Shown here piece after piece: positions 25,236-33,198 of a stretch of DNA of 64,000 bases. The notes under the pieces are model-generated. The model was not told the DNA's origin. It searched no databases and saw nothing but the letters and a program-made list of their open reading frames with translations. This DNA comes from JAHFUS01 sp035689115 (GTDB lineage Bacteria > Actinomycetota > Acidimicrobiia > Acidimicrobiales > GCA-2861595). Numbering within the stretch: position 1 is the first letter of the stretch; every line of letters begins with the position of its first letter. The DNA lies in contig DASSMA010000058.1 of the NCBI GenBank assembly GCA_035689115.1, positions 3,875-67,874 of the forward strand, written 5' to 3'. The position numbers and the translations under genes were made by a program.

Positions 25236-25508
25236 ATGGGGGCGGTGATCGGGTTCATCGTTTTTGGCCTCGTCGTGGGTGCCCTCGCCCGGTGGATCGT
25301 GCCCGGCAAGCAGGAGCTGTCCGTCCTGATGACGCTGCTCCTCGGCGTGATCGGGTCGGTGGTGGGCGGCGTCATCGCCAACATCCTCGGCACCGGCGAC
25401 ATCTTCGAGCTGAACGTCGTGGGCGGACTGGTTGCCATCGCCGCCTCCGTGGTGCTGATCGTGGTCGGCGAGCGCGTGGGTGCCGTCCGCCGGCGCCTGA
25501 CCCGGTAG
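25236..25508 (+). CDS. GlsB/YeaQ/YmgE family stress-response membrane protein
   Basis: A 90-aa protein with three hydrophobic helices (about 2-18, 29-48, 57-76) and the family pattern GFIVFGLVVGALARWIVPGKQ followed by GVIGSVVGGVIANIL. These small proteins (transglycosylase-associated family) are induced by envelope or acid stress in other bacteria. ATG start at 25236; a GTG three codons on is possible. The very short gap to the divergent VOC gene implies overlapping promoters. A GC-rich hairpin follows the stop around 25518-25531. Confidence 0.85.
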   Translation: MGAVIGFIVFGLVVGALARWIVPGKQELSVLMTLLLGVIGSVVGGVIANILGTGDIFELNVVGGLVAIAASVVLIVVGERVGAVRRRLTR

Positions 25509-25589
25509 CGCCCCGAGGGGGGCTGGCCCCCGGCGCGCAGGGCGGGCTGCTCCCTTGTCGCCGCGGCGGGGACCGACGACGATCTCCGC

Positions 25590-27956
25590 GTGACCGCAGT
25601 GCTCCTGCGCCTGCGCGCCGAGATCCGGGCCCGCTGGAAGGCGTGGCTGGCGCTCGCCGTGCTCAGCGGCGTCGTCGGCGGCGTGGCCGTCGCCGCCCTG
25701 GCCGGCGCCCGGCGCACGGAGACGGCCTACCAGCGCTTCCTGGCCGGCACCGGCGCCGCCGACGTCCTCCTGACCAACGGCGGCACGACGGCCGACAACC
25801 TCAATCGCCAGTTCTCCCTCGACCAGCTGGCCGGGCTGCCCCAGGTCGCCCAGGTGGTGCCGATGCGCTACTACGCGCCGGAGGGCAGCACGGCCGCCGG
25901 CCGCCGGATCACCCAGGCCGACTTCTCGCCCTTCGCGCCGGTCGACGGCCGGTGGGGCAGCGAGGTCGACAGGCCGCGGATCCTCGAGGGTCGCCTGCCC
26001 CGCGGCGACCGGGAGATCGCCCTGCCCTTCTTCGCCGCCGACCGCCTGGGCGTGACGGTGGGCGACCGCCTCCGGCTCCGGCTGCTGCTGGCGGCGGCAC
26101 CCCCCGGGACCCCCGAGGCGCCCACCGAGGACGTCGACGTGGTGGGGTTGCTGGCCGTCCAGGGCGGGTTCCCGCCCCTCACCGGCGGCCTCCCGCCGCC
26201 GGCACTGCTGTCGCCGTCCTACGCCTCGTCGCACCCCGGGGCCGCCGAGGTGTTCGCCGTCCGCCTCCGCCGGGGCCGGGCCGCCATCACCTCGTTCGAG
26301 GACGCGCTCGACCGGCTGGCCCACGGCGAGCAGGTGGTCACCAGCAACCAGACCGAGGAGTCCGACGTCGTGCAGCGGGGGCTGGCCGTGGAGGCGACCA
26401 CCCTTCGCATCCTCGCCGCCGTGGTCGCCGGCGTGGCCCTCCTGCTCCTCGGCCAGGCCTTCGTGCGGGCCGCCTTCGTGGAGGCCGACGACTACCCGAC
26501 GCTGCGCGCCCTCGGCGCGAGCCGCGGCCAGCTGCGGTCGGTGGCGGCGGCCCGGGCGGCGGCGATCGCCGTGGCCGCCGGGGTGTTCGCCGCCGTTGCC
26601 GCCGTCGCGCTGTCCCCACTGACGCCCGTCGGCGTGGCCCGCCAGGCTGAGCTGCATCCGGGCGCCGAGGTCAACGTCGCCTACCTGGGCGCCGGGGCCG
26701 CCGCCGTCTCGGTGCTGGTGTTCCTCCTGGCCGCCTGGCCCGCCTGGCGATTCGCCCGTGCCGCCGGCGCCAGCCGACGGCAGGCGGGTTCGGTGGGGTC
26801 GCGCCTGGCGGCCGCCCTCAACGGGACGGCGCTCCCACCGCCGGCGACGTGCGGCGTGCACATGGCCCTGGAGCCGGGTCGCGGCCGCACGGCGGTGCCG
26901 GTGCGGGCCACCATCGTGAGCATCGTCCTCGCCGTGGCAGTCGTCACCGCCACCGTCACCTTCAGCGCCAGCCTGGGGCGGATCTACGGCGACCCCCGCC
27001 TCTACGGTTGGAACTGGGACATCCAGGTCGGGGACAGCTTCTCGCCGCCCAGCGACGGCGCCATCGCCCGCTACGCCGCCGATCCTGCGGTCTCGGCGGT
27101 GGCGGCGGCCACGATCGCGCGCGTGCAGATCGGCTCCGTGCGAGTCGACGCGCTGGCCAGCGAACCGGTGCGGGGCACCGTCGAGCCGGTGGTGATCCAG
27201 GGCCGGGCCCCGAGGGCGCCCGACGAGATCCTCCTCGGCAGCCGGACCCTGCGCGCCCTGGGCCGGCGGGTCGGCGACACGGTGACGGTGGAACTGGGCG
27301 ACGGGCGGGCCCGCATGACCGTCGTGGGTCGCGGCGTGCTGACCGAGTTCGCCGGCGCCGCCGGTCTCGGGCGTGGCGCCGCCCTCACCCTCGACGGGCT
27401 GCGCCGGCTCAACCCGGAGGCGTCGGCCGACGTGGCCATGGTCCGCGTCCGGGCCGGGCCCGAGGGGCGCCGCTTCGTGGACAGGCTCACCGCCGCCGCG
27501 CCGGGCAACCTCTACCTGCCGTCGAAGCCGTCCGACCTCGCCGACCTCGAGCGGGTGGGTGGCCTCCCGTCGGCCGTCGCCGGCCTGGTCGCCGGGTTCG
27601 CCGTGGTCACCCTGGCCCAGATGCTCGTGGTCGGGGTGCGCCGCCGGCAGCGGGACCTGAGCGTCCTCAAGGTGCTCGGTTTCACGACGGGCCAGGTGTC
27701 GGCCGCCGTGGCCTGGCAGGCCAGCGTGGTCACCCTGCTCTGCGCCGCCGCCGGCCTGCCCCTCGGCGTGGCCGCCGGCCGGTGGGCGTGGCGGGAGTTC
27801 GCCGACCGCCTCGGGGTGCCCGCCCACCCCGTCGTCCCGGTCGCCCTGTTCGCCGCCGTCGCCGGGGCCGGACTCGTGCTCGCCAACCTGGCCGCCGCCG
27901 TGCCCGCCCGGCTGGCCGCCTCGACCCGGCCGGCGCGCGTGCTCCGCTCCGAGTGA
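25590..27956 (+). CDS. FtsX-like ABC transporter permease
   Basis: A 788-aa permease with an N-terminal TM helix (WLALAVLSGVVGGVAVAALAG), a MacB-like extracellular domain (about 45-240), a three-helix FtsX block (about 260-390), a further helix (VPVRATIVSIVLAVAVVTATV), a second extracellular domain, and a final FtsX block (about 655-780: RRRQRDLSVLKVLGFTTGQV, LAAAVPARLAASTRPARVLRSE). Such duplicated FtsX permeases work with an LolD/MacB-type ATPase in lipoprotein or peptide export. No ATPase gene is adjacent, which is unusual. GTG start. It converges on the CooC-like gene with no gap. Confidence 0.85.
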   Translation: MTAVLLRLRAEIRARWKAWLALAVLSGVVGGVAVAALAGARRTETAYQRFLAGTGAADVLLTNGGTTADNLNRQFSLDQLAGLPQVAQVVPMRYYAPEGSTAAGRRITQADFSPFAPVDGRWGSEVDRPRILEGRLPRGDREIALPFFAADRLGVTVGDRLRLRLLLAAAPPGTPEAPTEDVDVVGLLAVQGGFPPLTGGLPPPALLSPSYASSHPGAAEVFAVRLRRGRAAITSFEDALDRLAHGEQVVTSNQTEESDVVQRGLAVEATTLRILAAVVAGVALLLLGQAFVRAAFVEADDYPTLRALGASRGQLRSVAAARAAAIAVAAGVFAAVAAVALSPLTPVGVARQAELHPGAEVNVAYLGAGAAAVSVLVFLLAAWPAWRFARAAGASRRQAGSVGSRLAAALNGTALPPPATCGVHMALEPGRGRTAVPVRATIVSIVLAVAVVTATVTFSASLGRIYGDPRLYGWNWDIQVGDSFSPPSDGAIARYAADPAVSAVAAATIARVQIGSVRVDALASEPVRGTVEPVVIQGRAPRAPDEILLGSRTLRALGRRVGDTVTVELGDGRARMTVVGRGVLTEFAGAAGLGRGAALTLDGLRRLNPEASADVAMVRVRAGPEGRRFVDRLTAAAPGNLYLPSKPSDLADLERVGGLPSAVAGLVAGFAVVTLAQMLVVGVRRRQRDLSVLKVLGFTTGQVSAAVAWQASVVTLLCAAAGLPLGVAAGRWAWREFADRLGVPAHPVVPVALFAAVAGAGLVLANLAAAVPARLAASTRPARVLRSE

Positions 27957-28691
27957 CTACAGCAGCAGGGCGCCGGCCAGGGCGGCGGCCGCCTCCCGGA
28001 GGGGGCCGTCCGGTGCCAGGCCGGCGCCCGCCTTGTCGGACGCCACGACGCCGGTACTGAAGGGGAGGACCCCGGCCAGGGGGACGCCGTGGTCGCCGGC
28101 GACGTCGTCGAAGGACCAGCCGTCGCTCTGGCCGGCCTTGTTGCCCACCAGGCGCACGTCGCCGATGCCGTGCTCCCTCGCCCGGCTGACCACCCGGCCG
28201 GCGGTGACCGACGACTTGACGCTCGGCTCGGCGACCACCAGCAGGACGTCGACGTGGGCCAGTGTGCCCGAGGGCCGGTCGAGGTGCTCGAGGCCCGTCT
28301 CGAGGTCGAGGACGGCGGCGCCGGCCTCGCCGAGGGCGGTGCCCAACACGCCCCAGGGCGGGGCGTGGGCGGCGCAGGCGCACCCCGCCGCCTGCTCGGC
28401 GGCGGCCATGGCGTGCAGCACGGTGACGCCCGACGGGGTCACCAGGCCGAAGCCCGACACCAGCCGCTCGGGGCTGATGCCGCCGCCGCCCTTGCCAACG
28501 ATCAGCGCCCGCGGGACGGGGCGGGCACCGGCCGTCGCCTCGTGGCCGAGCCCGAGGCTGACGGCCAGGTTGGGCGTGGGGTCGGCGTCGACGGCCAGGA
28601 CGCGCACGCCCCGCTCGGCCACGGCCAGGGCCAGCAGGGCGGCGACCGTGGTCTTGCCGGAGCCGGTCTTGCCGGCGACGCCGACGCGCAC
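27957..28691 (-). CDS. CooC-like nickel-insertion ATPase (MinD/ParA superfamily)
   Basis: A 244-aa P-loop ATPase of the SIMIBI class with deviant Walker A GKTGSGKTT (signature Lys), VDADPTPNLAVSLG as switch I, and LDLETGLEHL in place of the usual DxxAG switch II. The Cys pair in AAGCACAAHAPPWG matches the CxC motif of CooC, the ATPase that inserts nickel into CO dehydrogenase. No CO dehydrogenase gene is visible in the window, but a urease operon, also nickel-dependent, starts 900 bp away on the other strand. Involvement in nickel handling for urease is a hypothesis. ATG start. Confidence 0.78.
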   Translation of the reverse strand: MRVGVAGKTGSGKTTVAALLALAVAERGVRVLAVDADPTPNLAVSLGLGHEATAGARPVPRALIVGKGGGGISPERLVSGFGLVTPSGVTVLHAMAAAEQAAGCACAAHAPPWGVLGTALGEAGAAVLDLETGLEHLDRPSGTLAHVDVLLVVAEPSVKSSVTAGRVVSRAREHGIGDVRLVGNKAGQSDGWSFDDVAGDHGVPLAGVLPFSTGVVASDKAGAGLAPDGPLREAAAALAGALLL

Positions 28692-29005
28692 GGTCAGGCC
28701 GCGCCCTGGTGGTGGAGCGCCGACGGCGTCATGGTGGGGGAGTCTTGCAGGTCGACGGACGACGGCGGCCGGGCAGGGTGCCCCTCACCCACCCTCCCCG
28801 GCGACGGCCGGCCGGCACGTGGTTGTGCGCAGTGCGCGCTGCCCGGTGACGTGTGCGCCGTGCGGGGCTGCTCGGTGCCGTTGCTGCACGGGCCCCTCCG
28901 CGCGACGAACCCGTTTCCGGGTGTGCGCCGGTCACCATGCCGCCGGCGCTCGGCCTCGTGCCCACTCCGACCGCCGCCGGGTACCTGCTCCTGCCCGGCC
29001 TGCCG
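28692..29005. other. intergenic region, no gene seen
   Basis: A 314-bp gap between two minus-strand genes (DIP1984-like upstream, CooC-like downstream). It contains short GC-rich inverted runs such as TGCGCAGTGCGCGC near 28825, but no convincing coding frame with family resemblance, no tRNA fold and no palindrome of the families described elsewhere. It should contain the promoter of the CooC-like gene. Confidence 0.4.
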
Positions 29006-29488
29006 TCATTCCGCCAGCTCGACTGCCCAGTTGGCCTCCTGGATCCGCACGTCCAGCTCCCGGTGCTGGCGGGCCAGGTCGTCGGCCTCCCGCCGGAGGT
29101 CGGCCACGGGGACGTCGGTGACCTGGCGCAGCTCGCTCCGCAGCTGGCGGGCGGCCCACATCGCCGTGCCGGGCTCGTGCTGGCCGGCGGCGGCGTCGGC
29201 CACCGCGGTCACCAGCCGGCGCCGCTGGGCCAGGGCGTCGCGGCGGGCGATGGCGTCGGTGATGGTGAACCCCGGCTCCAGCTCGGTGGCGGCGTTGGTG
29301 CGGTTGACGCGCCGAACGAGGTCCTCCGCCTCGTCGACGAGCACCCGGGCCTGGGCGAGGAGGGCGTTGGCGTCCTCCGCCGGGTGTTCGCCCTCCTGGT
29401 ACCGGGCCGACGCCGCGGCCCGCGCCACCAGCTGCGCCAGCCGCTTCTGGGCGTCGCTCCGCAGGGAAAGGGCTTCCGCCAGCTTCAT
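29006..29488 (-). CDS. DIP1984 family protein
   Basis: A 160-aa helical protein that matches the DIP1984 (septicolysin-annotated) family over its whole length: MKLAEALSLRSDAQKRLAQL, EDANALLAQARVLVDEAEDLVRRVNRTN, ITDAIARRDAL and LRREADDLARQHRELDVRIQEANW. Heptad-like helices are clear and no catalytic motif is seen. I chose the ATG at MKLAEAL, which fits the family start; the longer frame adds an unlikely leader. It is divergent from ureA; the 92-bp gap holds the candidate GlnR-type operator. Function of the family is unknown. Confidence 0.82.
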   Translation of the reverse strand: MKLAEALSLRSDAQKRLAQLVARAAASARYQEGEHPAEDANALLAQARVLVDEAEDLVRRVNRTNAATELEPGFTITDAIARRDALAQRRRLVTAVADAAAGQHEPGTAMWAARQLRSELRQVTDVPVADLRREADDLARQHRELDVRIQEANWAVELAE

Positions 29489-29518
29489 GGCCGAGAGTGT
29501 CGCGCCCGCACCTCGCAA

Positions 29519-29556
29519 GTAACAACGGGTTTTGGAGCCGGAAACGGTCCGGAAAC
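29519..29556. promoter_or_regulatory. candidate GlnR-type operator upstream of ureA
   Basis: In the 92-bp gap between the DIP1984 gene and ureA, GTAAC at 29519, GAAAC at 29541 and GAAAC at 29552 are in 11-bp phase. The last two form GAAAC-N6-GAAAC, equal to the AC-N9-AC half-site spacing of actinobacterial GlnR boxes. A fourth half-site expected at 29530 is missing. GlnR is known to control urease in other actinomycetes. No glnR gene is in the window. Confidence 0.42.
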
Positions 29557-29580
29557 ACCTCCTGTCTAGCTTCCGCCGGC

Positions 29581-29883
29581 GTGAACCTGACGCCGGCCGA
29601 CGTCGACAAGCTCCTGCTGTCGGTGGCCGCCATGGTCGCCCGCGACCGCCGGGCCAGGGGCGTGAAGCTCAACCTGCCGGAGGCCACCGCCCTGCTGTCG
29701 TCGTTCGTGCTGGAGGGGGCGCGCGACGGGCGCCCGGTGCGGGAGCTGATGGCCGACGGTCGCCACGTGCTCACCCGCGACGACGTGATGGAGGGAGTCC
29801 CGGAGGTGCTGCACGAGGTTCAGGTCGAGGCCACGTTCCCCGACGGCACCAAGCTGGTGACGATCCACCAGCCGATCCCGTGA
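29581..29883 (+). CDS. ureA: urease subunit gamma
   Basis: A 100-aa urease gamma subunit, the exact usual length (NLTPADVDKLLLSVAAMVARDRRARGVKLN, ALLSSFVLEGARDGR, DVMEGVPEVLHEVQVEATFPDGTKLVTIHQPI). Urease hydrolyses urea to ammonia and carbamate in the cytoplasm; gamma packs around the catalytic alpha subunit. GTG start; the Shine-Dalgarno is weak. First gene of ureABC-F-G-D, and its stop overlaps ureB by 4 bp. The operator-like repeats 25-60 bp upstream suggest nitrogen control. Confidence 0.96.
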   Translation: MNLTPADVDKLLLSVAAMVARDRRARGVKLNLPEATALLSSFVLEGARDGRPVRELMADGRHVLTRDDVMEGVPEVLHEVQVEATFPDGTKLVTIHQPIP

Positions 29884-30176
29884 CGGTCCCTGGGGAGGTG
29901 GTCGCCGGCGACGGCGAGGTGGAGCTGAACCCGGGCCGGGCGCGGGTGACGCTGGTGGTCGAGAACACCGGCGACCGGCCCGTGCAGGTGGGGTCCCACT
30001 TCCACTTCGCCGACGTCAACGCCGCCCTGGCCTTCGACCGGGCGGCGGCCGACGGCATGCGCCTCGACGTCCCCGCCGGCACCGGCGTCCGCTTCGAGCC
30101 GGGCGTTTCCCGCGAGGTCACCCTCGTCGCCCTGGCCGGCGCCCGCTCCGTTCCCGGCCTCCAGCGGCGGGCCTGA
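29880..30176 (+). CDS. ureB: urease subunit beta
   Basis: A 98-aa urease beta subunit: VPGEVVAGDGEVELNPGR, VENTGDRPVQVGSHFHFADVNAALAFDRA, GMRLDVPAGTGVRFEPG and VTLVALAG. Standard length is about 100. The GTG start overlaps the ureA stop (GTGA) and its TGA overlaps the ureC ATG (TGATG), so the three structural subunits are translationally coupled for stoichiometric assembly. Confidence 0.96.
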   Translation: MTVPGEVVAGDGEVELNPGRARVTLVVENTGDRPVQVGSHFHFADVNAALAFDRAAADGMRLDVPAGTGVRFEPGVSREVTLVALAGARSVPGLQRRA

Positions 30177-31879
30177 TGCGGATCGACCGCCGGCGCTACG
30201 CCGAGCTGTACGGGCCCACGGTGGGCGACCGCGTGCGGCTGGCCGACACCGACCTGTGGATCAGCCCCACCGAGGACCGCACGGCGCCCGCCGGCCCGGG
30301 CGACGAGGTGGTGTTCGGCGGCGGCAAGGTGGTGCGGGAGTCGATGGGCCAGGCCCTCACGTCGGCCGTCGACCTGGTGATCACCAACGTGGTGGTGCTC
30401 GACCACTGGGGCGTGGTGAAGGCCGACGTGGGCGTGAAGGACGGTCGCATCACCGCCGTCGGCAAGGCCGGGAACCCCGACGTCATGGACGGCGTCGCGC
30501 CCGACCTGGTGGTGGGCCCGGAGACGGAGGTGCTGGCGGGGGAGGGGCGCATCCTCACCGCCGGCACCGTCGACTGCCACGTCCACCTCATCTGCCCCGG
30601 CGTGGTGGAGGCGGGCCTCGCCGCCGGCACCACCACGGTGGTCGGCGGCGGCACCGGGCCGGCGGAGGGCACCAAGGCCACCACCGTCACCCCCGGTGCG
30701 TTCTACCTGGCGAGGATGCTCGAGGCCCTCGACCCGTGGCCGGTCAACGTCGCCCTCCTCGGCAAGGGCAACACGGTGTCCCAGGAGGCGCTGGACGCCC
30801 AGGCCCGGGCCGGCGCCGCCGGCTTCAAGCTGCACGAGGACTGGGGCACCACGCCGGCCGCCATCGACGCCTGCCTCACCGCCTGCGACCGCCTCGGCCT
30901 GCAGGTGGCCATCCACACCGACACCCTCAACGAGGCCGGGTTCGTGGGCGACACGCTGGCCGCCATCGCCGGCCGGGGCATCCACGCCTACCACACCGAG
31001 GGTGCCGGCGGCGGCCACGCCCCCGACATCATCACCGTGGCCTCGCACCCCAACGTGCTGCCGTCGTCCACCAACCCGACCCGGCCGCACACGGTCAACA
31101 CCATCGACGAGCACCTCGACATGCTCATGGTGTGCCACCACCTCAACCCGAAGGTGGCCGAGGACGTGGCGTTCGCCGAGAGCCGCATCCGCCCGTCCAC
31201 CATCGCGGCCGAGGACTGGCTGCACGACATGGGCGCCATCTCCATGATCGGGTCCGACTCCCAGGCCATGGGCCGGGTGGGCGAGGTCGTGCTGCGCACC
31301 TGGCAGACGGCCCACGTGATGAAGGCCCGCCGCGGCCCGCTGCCCGGCGAGCCGGTGGCCGGCGCCGACAACCTGCGGGCCCGCCGCTACGTGGCCAAGT
31401 ACACCATCTGCCCGGCCGTGGCCCACGGCCTCGACGGCGAGGTCGGCTCGGTGGAGCCCGGCAAGCTGGCCGACCTGGTGCTGTGGGACCCCGCCTGGTT
31501 CGGCGTCCGCCCGCACGTGGTCGTGAAGGGCGGGATGATCGCCTGGGCGCCGATGGGCGACGCCAACGCGTCCATCCCCACGCCCCAGCCGGTGCTCTCC
31601 CGCCCCATGTTCGGCGCCACCACCGCCGGCGCCCTCTCGGTGTCCTGGGTGGCGCCGGCCGCCCTCGACGCCGGCCTGGGCGACCGCCTGGCCCTGCGCC
31701 GGCGCCTCCTCCCGGTGGGCGACACCCGCGCCGTCGGCAAGGCCCACCTGCCCGAGAACACCGCCACGCCGGCCATCGAGGTCGACCCCTCCACCTTCAC
31801 CGTCCGCATCGACGGCGTCGAGGTCGTCCCCGACCCCGTGGCGGTGCTCCCCATGGCCCAGCGCTATGCCCTCTTCTGA
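30176..31879 (+). CDS. ureC: urease subunit alpha (catalytic)
   Basis: A 567-aa urease alpha subunit of normal length. Active-site features: DCHVHLICPG with the first two nickel-binding His, GFKLHEDWG whose Lys218 is carbamylated to bridge the two Ni ions, the flap region MVCHHLNPKVAEDVAFAESRIR, and ISMIGSDSQAMGRVGE with the Ni-binding Asp. HVHLICPG differs slightly from the common HIHFICPQ. It ends in the family's PMAQRYALF. ATG start in TGATG overlap with ureB. Apoenzyme activation would need the UreD, UreF and UreG encoded next. Confidence 0.97.
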   Translation: MRIDRRRYAELYGPTVGDRVRLADTDLWISPTEDRTAPAGPGDEVVFGGGKVVRESMGQALTSAVDLVITNVVVLDHWGVVKADVGVKDGRITAVGKAGNPDVMDGVAPDLVVGPETEVLAGEGRILTAGTVDCHVHLICPGVVEAGLAAGTTTVVGGGTGPAEGTKATTVTPGAFYLARMLEALDPWPVNVALLGKGNTVSQEALDAQARAGAAGFKLHEDWGTTPAAIDACLTACDRLGLQVAIHTDTLNEAGFVGDTLAAIAGRGIHAYHTEGAGGGHAPDIITVASHPNVLPSSTNPTRPHTVNTIDEHLDMLMVCHHLNPKVAEDVAFAESRIRPSTIAAEDWLHDMGAISMIGSDSQAMGRVGEVVLRTWQTAHVMKARRGPLPGEPVAGADNLRARRYVAKYTICPAVAHGLDGEVGSVEPGKLADLVLWDPAWFGVRPHVVVKGGMIAWAPMGDANASIPTPQPVLSRPMFGATTAGALSVSWVAPAALDAGLGDRLALRRRLLPVGDTRAVGKAHLPENTATPAIEVDPSTFTVRIDGVEVVPDPVAVLPMAQRYALF

Positions 31880-31884
31880 CCCGT

Positions 31885-31927
31885 CCCGAGTACATAGCGT
31901 GCGGAATCCGCACCCTATGTACTCGGG
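31885..31927. repeat. family A palindrome, copy 2 (ureC-ureF junction)
   Basis: A 43-bp near-perfect palindrome with the same left arm as copy 1 (CCCGAGTACATAGCGTGCGG), centre AAT and a right arm with one mismatch (C for G at position 30 of the unit). It begins 6 bp after the ureC stop, and its right arm contains the ATG proposed for ureF. It is read in the same frame as copy 1, giving SRVHSVRNPHPMYSG if translation starts at 31866. Confidence 0.9.
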
Positions 31928-32555
31928 AACGGCAGTCCTGCTCCTGTTGGGGGACGGGCGGTTCCCGGGCGGCGGGCATGCCCACTCGGGCGGGCTGGAG
32001 GCGGCGGTGGCCGAGGGACGGGTGACGGGCGCCAGCGGCCTGCGGGCCTTCCTGGAGGGGAAGCTCCACACCACCGGGGTCACCGACGCCTGGCTGGCGG
32101 CGGCCGCCTGCGCCGGCGCCGACCCGAGCCTCATGGAGGCGGAGTGCGAGGCCCGCTGCCCGTCGCCGGCGCTGCGGGCGGCCGGCCGGGCGCTCGGCCG
32201 GGGGCTGCGGCGGGCGGCGGCCCGGTCCTGGCCGGAGATCGCCGGCGTCGGCGTCGAGCAGCACCCGGTGGTGCTCGGCCTGGTGGCGCGGGCCGCCGGC
32301 CTGGCGCCGGCCGGCGCCGCCTCGCTGGCGGTGCACGGGATGCTGGCCGGCGGGGCCTCGGCCGCCGTGCGGCTCCTGCCCCTGGACATGGCCGACGCCA
32401 TGGCGGTGGTGGCCGGGCTGGCGCCGGAGGCCGACGCGGTGGCGGCAGAGGCGGCGGCCCTTGCCCTGGAGGACGGGCCGGCCCGCTCGGCGCCGGTGCT
32501 GGAGCGGCGGGCCGAGGAGCACGCCCGCTGGGAGGTGCGGCTCTTTGCATCGTGA
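31917..32555 (+). CDS. ureF: urease accessory protein UreF
   Basis: A 212-aa UreF: LLLLGDGRFPGGGHAHSGGLEAAVAEGRV at the N-terminus matches the family's LADSxFPxGGxAHSxGLE, and the helical body and length fit. UreF acts with UreD and UreG as GTPase-activating/chaperone complex that delivers Ni and CO2 to urease. The ATG at 31917 gives the family-like start and lies within the family A palindrome. An ATG at 31866, overlapping ureC by 14 bp, would add 17 residues encoded mostly by the palindrome. Neither start has a good ribosome-binding site. Its stop overlaps ureG by 11 bp. Confidence 0.9.
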   Translation: MYSGTAVLLLLGDGRFPGGGHAHSGGLEAAVAEGRVTGASGLRAFLEGKLHTTGVTDAWLAAAACAGADPSLMEAECEARCPSPALRAAGRALGRGLRRAAARSWPEIAGVGVEQHPVVLGLVARAAGLAPAGAASLAVHGMLAGGASAAVRLLPLDMADAMAVVAGLAPEADAVAAEAAALALEDGPARSAPVLERRAEEHARWEVRLFAS

Positions 32556-33198
32556 CCACGACGCCGACCTGGGCGGGGCCAACGGCACGCCGCCGCCGCC
32601 GGGCGGCCCGCTGCGCGTCGGCATCGGCGGGCCGGTGGGCTCGGGCAAGACGGCGCTGGTGGCGGCGCTGTGCCGCGCCCTGGCGGGGCGCCGGCAGGTG
32701 GCCGTCGTCACCAACGACATCTACACGCGCGAGGACGCCGAGTTCCTCCTGCGGGCCGGCGTCCTCGACCCCGACCGCATCGCCAGCGTGGAGACGGGCT
32801 GCTGCCCGCACACCGCCATCCGCGACGACGTGGCCGCCAACCTCGACGCCGTCGAGGGCCTGACCGCCCGCCACCCGGGGCTCGAGCTGGTGCTGGTCGA
32901 GTCCGGCGGCGACAACCTCACCGCCACCTTCAGCCCCGCCCTCGCCGACGTGCAGCTGTTCGTGATCGACGTCGCCGGCGGGGACAAGGTGCCCCGGAAG
33001 GGCGGGCCGGGCGTCCGGGCCTCCGACCTCCTGGTGGTGAACAAGACCGACCTGGCCCCCTACGTCGGCGCCGACCTGGCCGTCATGGCGCGCGACGCCG
33101 AGCGGCAGCGCAACGGGGCGCCCACGGTGTTCCTCTCGCTGGTCGAGGACCCGCTGGCGTCGCAGGTGGCCGCCTTCGTCGAGGACAGGTTGGGCTGA
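32545..33198 (+). CDS. ureG: urease accessory GTPase UreG
   Basis: A 217-aa UreG GTPase: Walker A GIGGPVGSGKTALVAALC, TNDIYTREDAEFL, ETGCCPHTAIRDD with the CPH metal-binding motif (commonly xCPHTAIREDxS), ESGGDNLTATFSP and NKTDLAPYVGADL. It drives nickel delivery by GTP hydrolysis. No ATG or GTG lies in frame before the P-loop; the TTG at 32545 follows GGAGGTG by about seven bases and yields the N-terminus MHRDHDADLGG, with the short His-rich start seen in many UreG. It overlaps ureF by 11 bp and ends in TGATG with ureD. Confidence 0.93.
   Translation: MHRDHDADLGGANGTPPPPGGPLRVGIGGPVGSGKTALVAALCRALAGRRQVAVVTNDIYTREDAEFLLRAGVLDPDRIASVETGCCPHTAIRDDVAANLDAVEGLTARHPGLELVLVESGGDNLTATFSPALADVQLFVIDVAGGDKVPRKGGPGVRASDLLVVNKTDLAPYVGADLAVMARDAERQRNGAPTVFLSLVEDPLASQVAAFVEDRLG

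Noticed and set aside
25098..27827. A 909-codon minus-strand open frame opposite the FtsX permease
   Set aside because: Gly/His/Arg-rich shadow of the permease; no motifs and no start signal.
28729..28965. A 78-codon minus-strand open frame in the gap upstream of the CooC-like gene
   Set aside because: Arg/Pro/Ala-rich without motif or ribosome-binding site; treated as non-coding.
29771..32401. An 876-codon minus-strand open frame across the urease genes
   Set aside because: Antisense of ureB, ureC and ureF, which are unambiguous.
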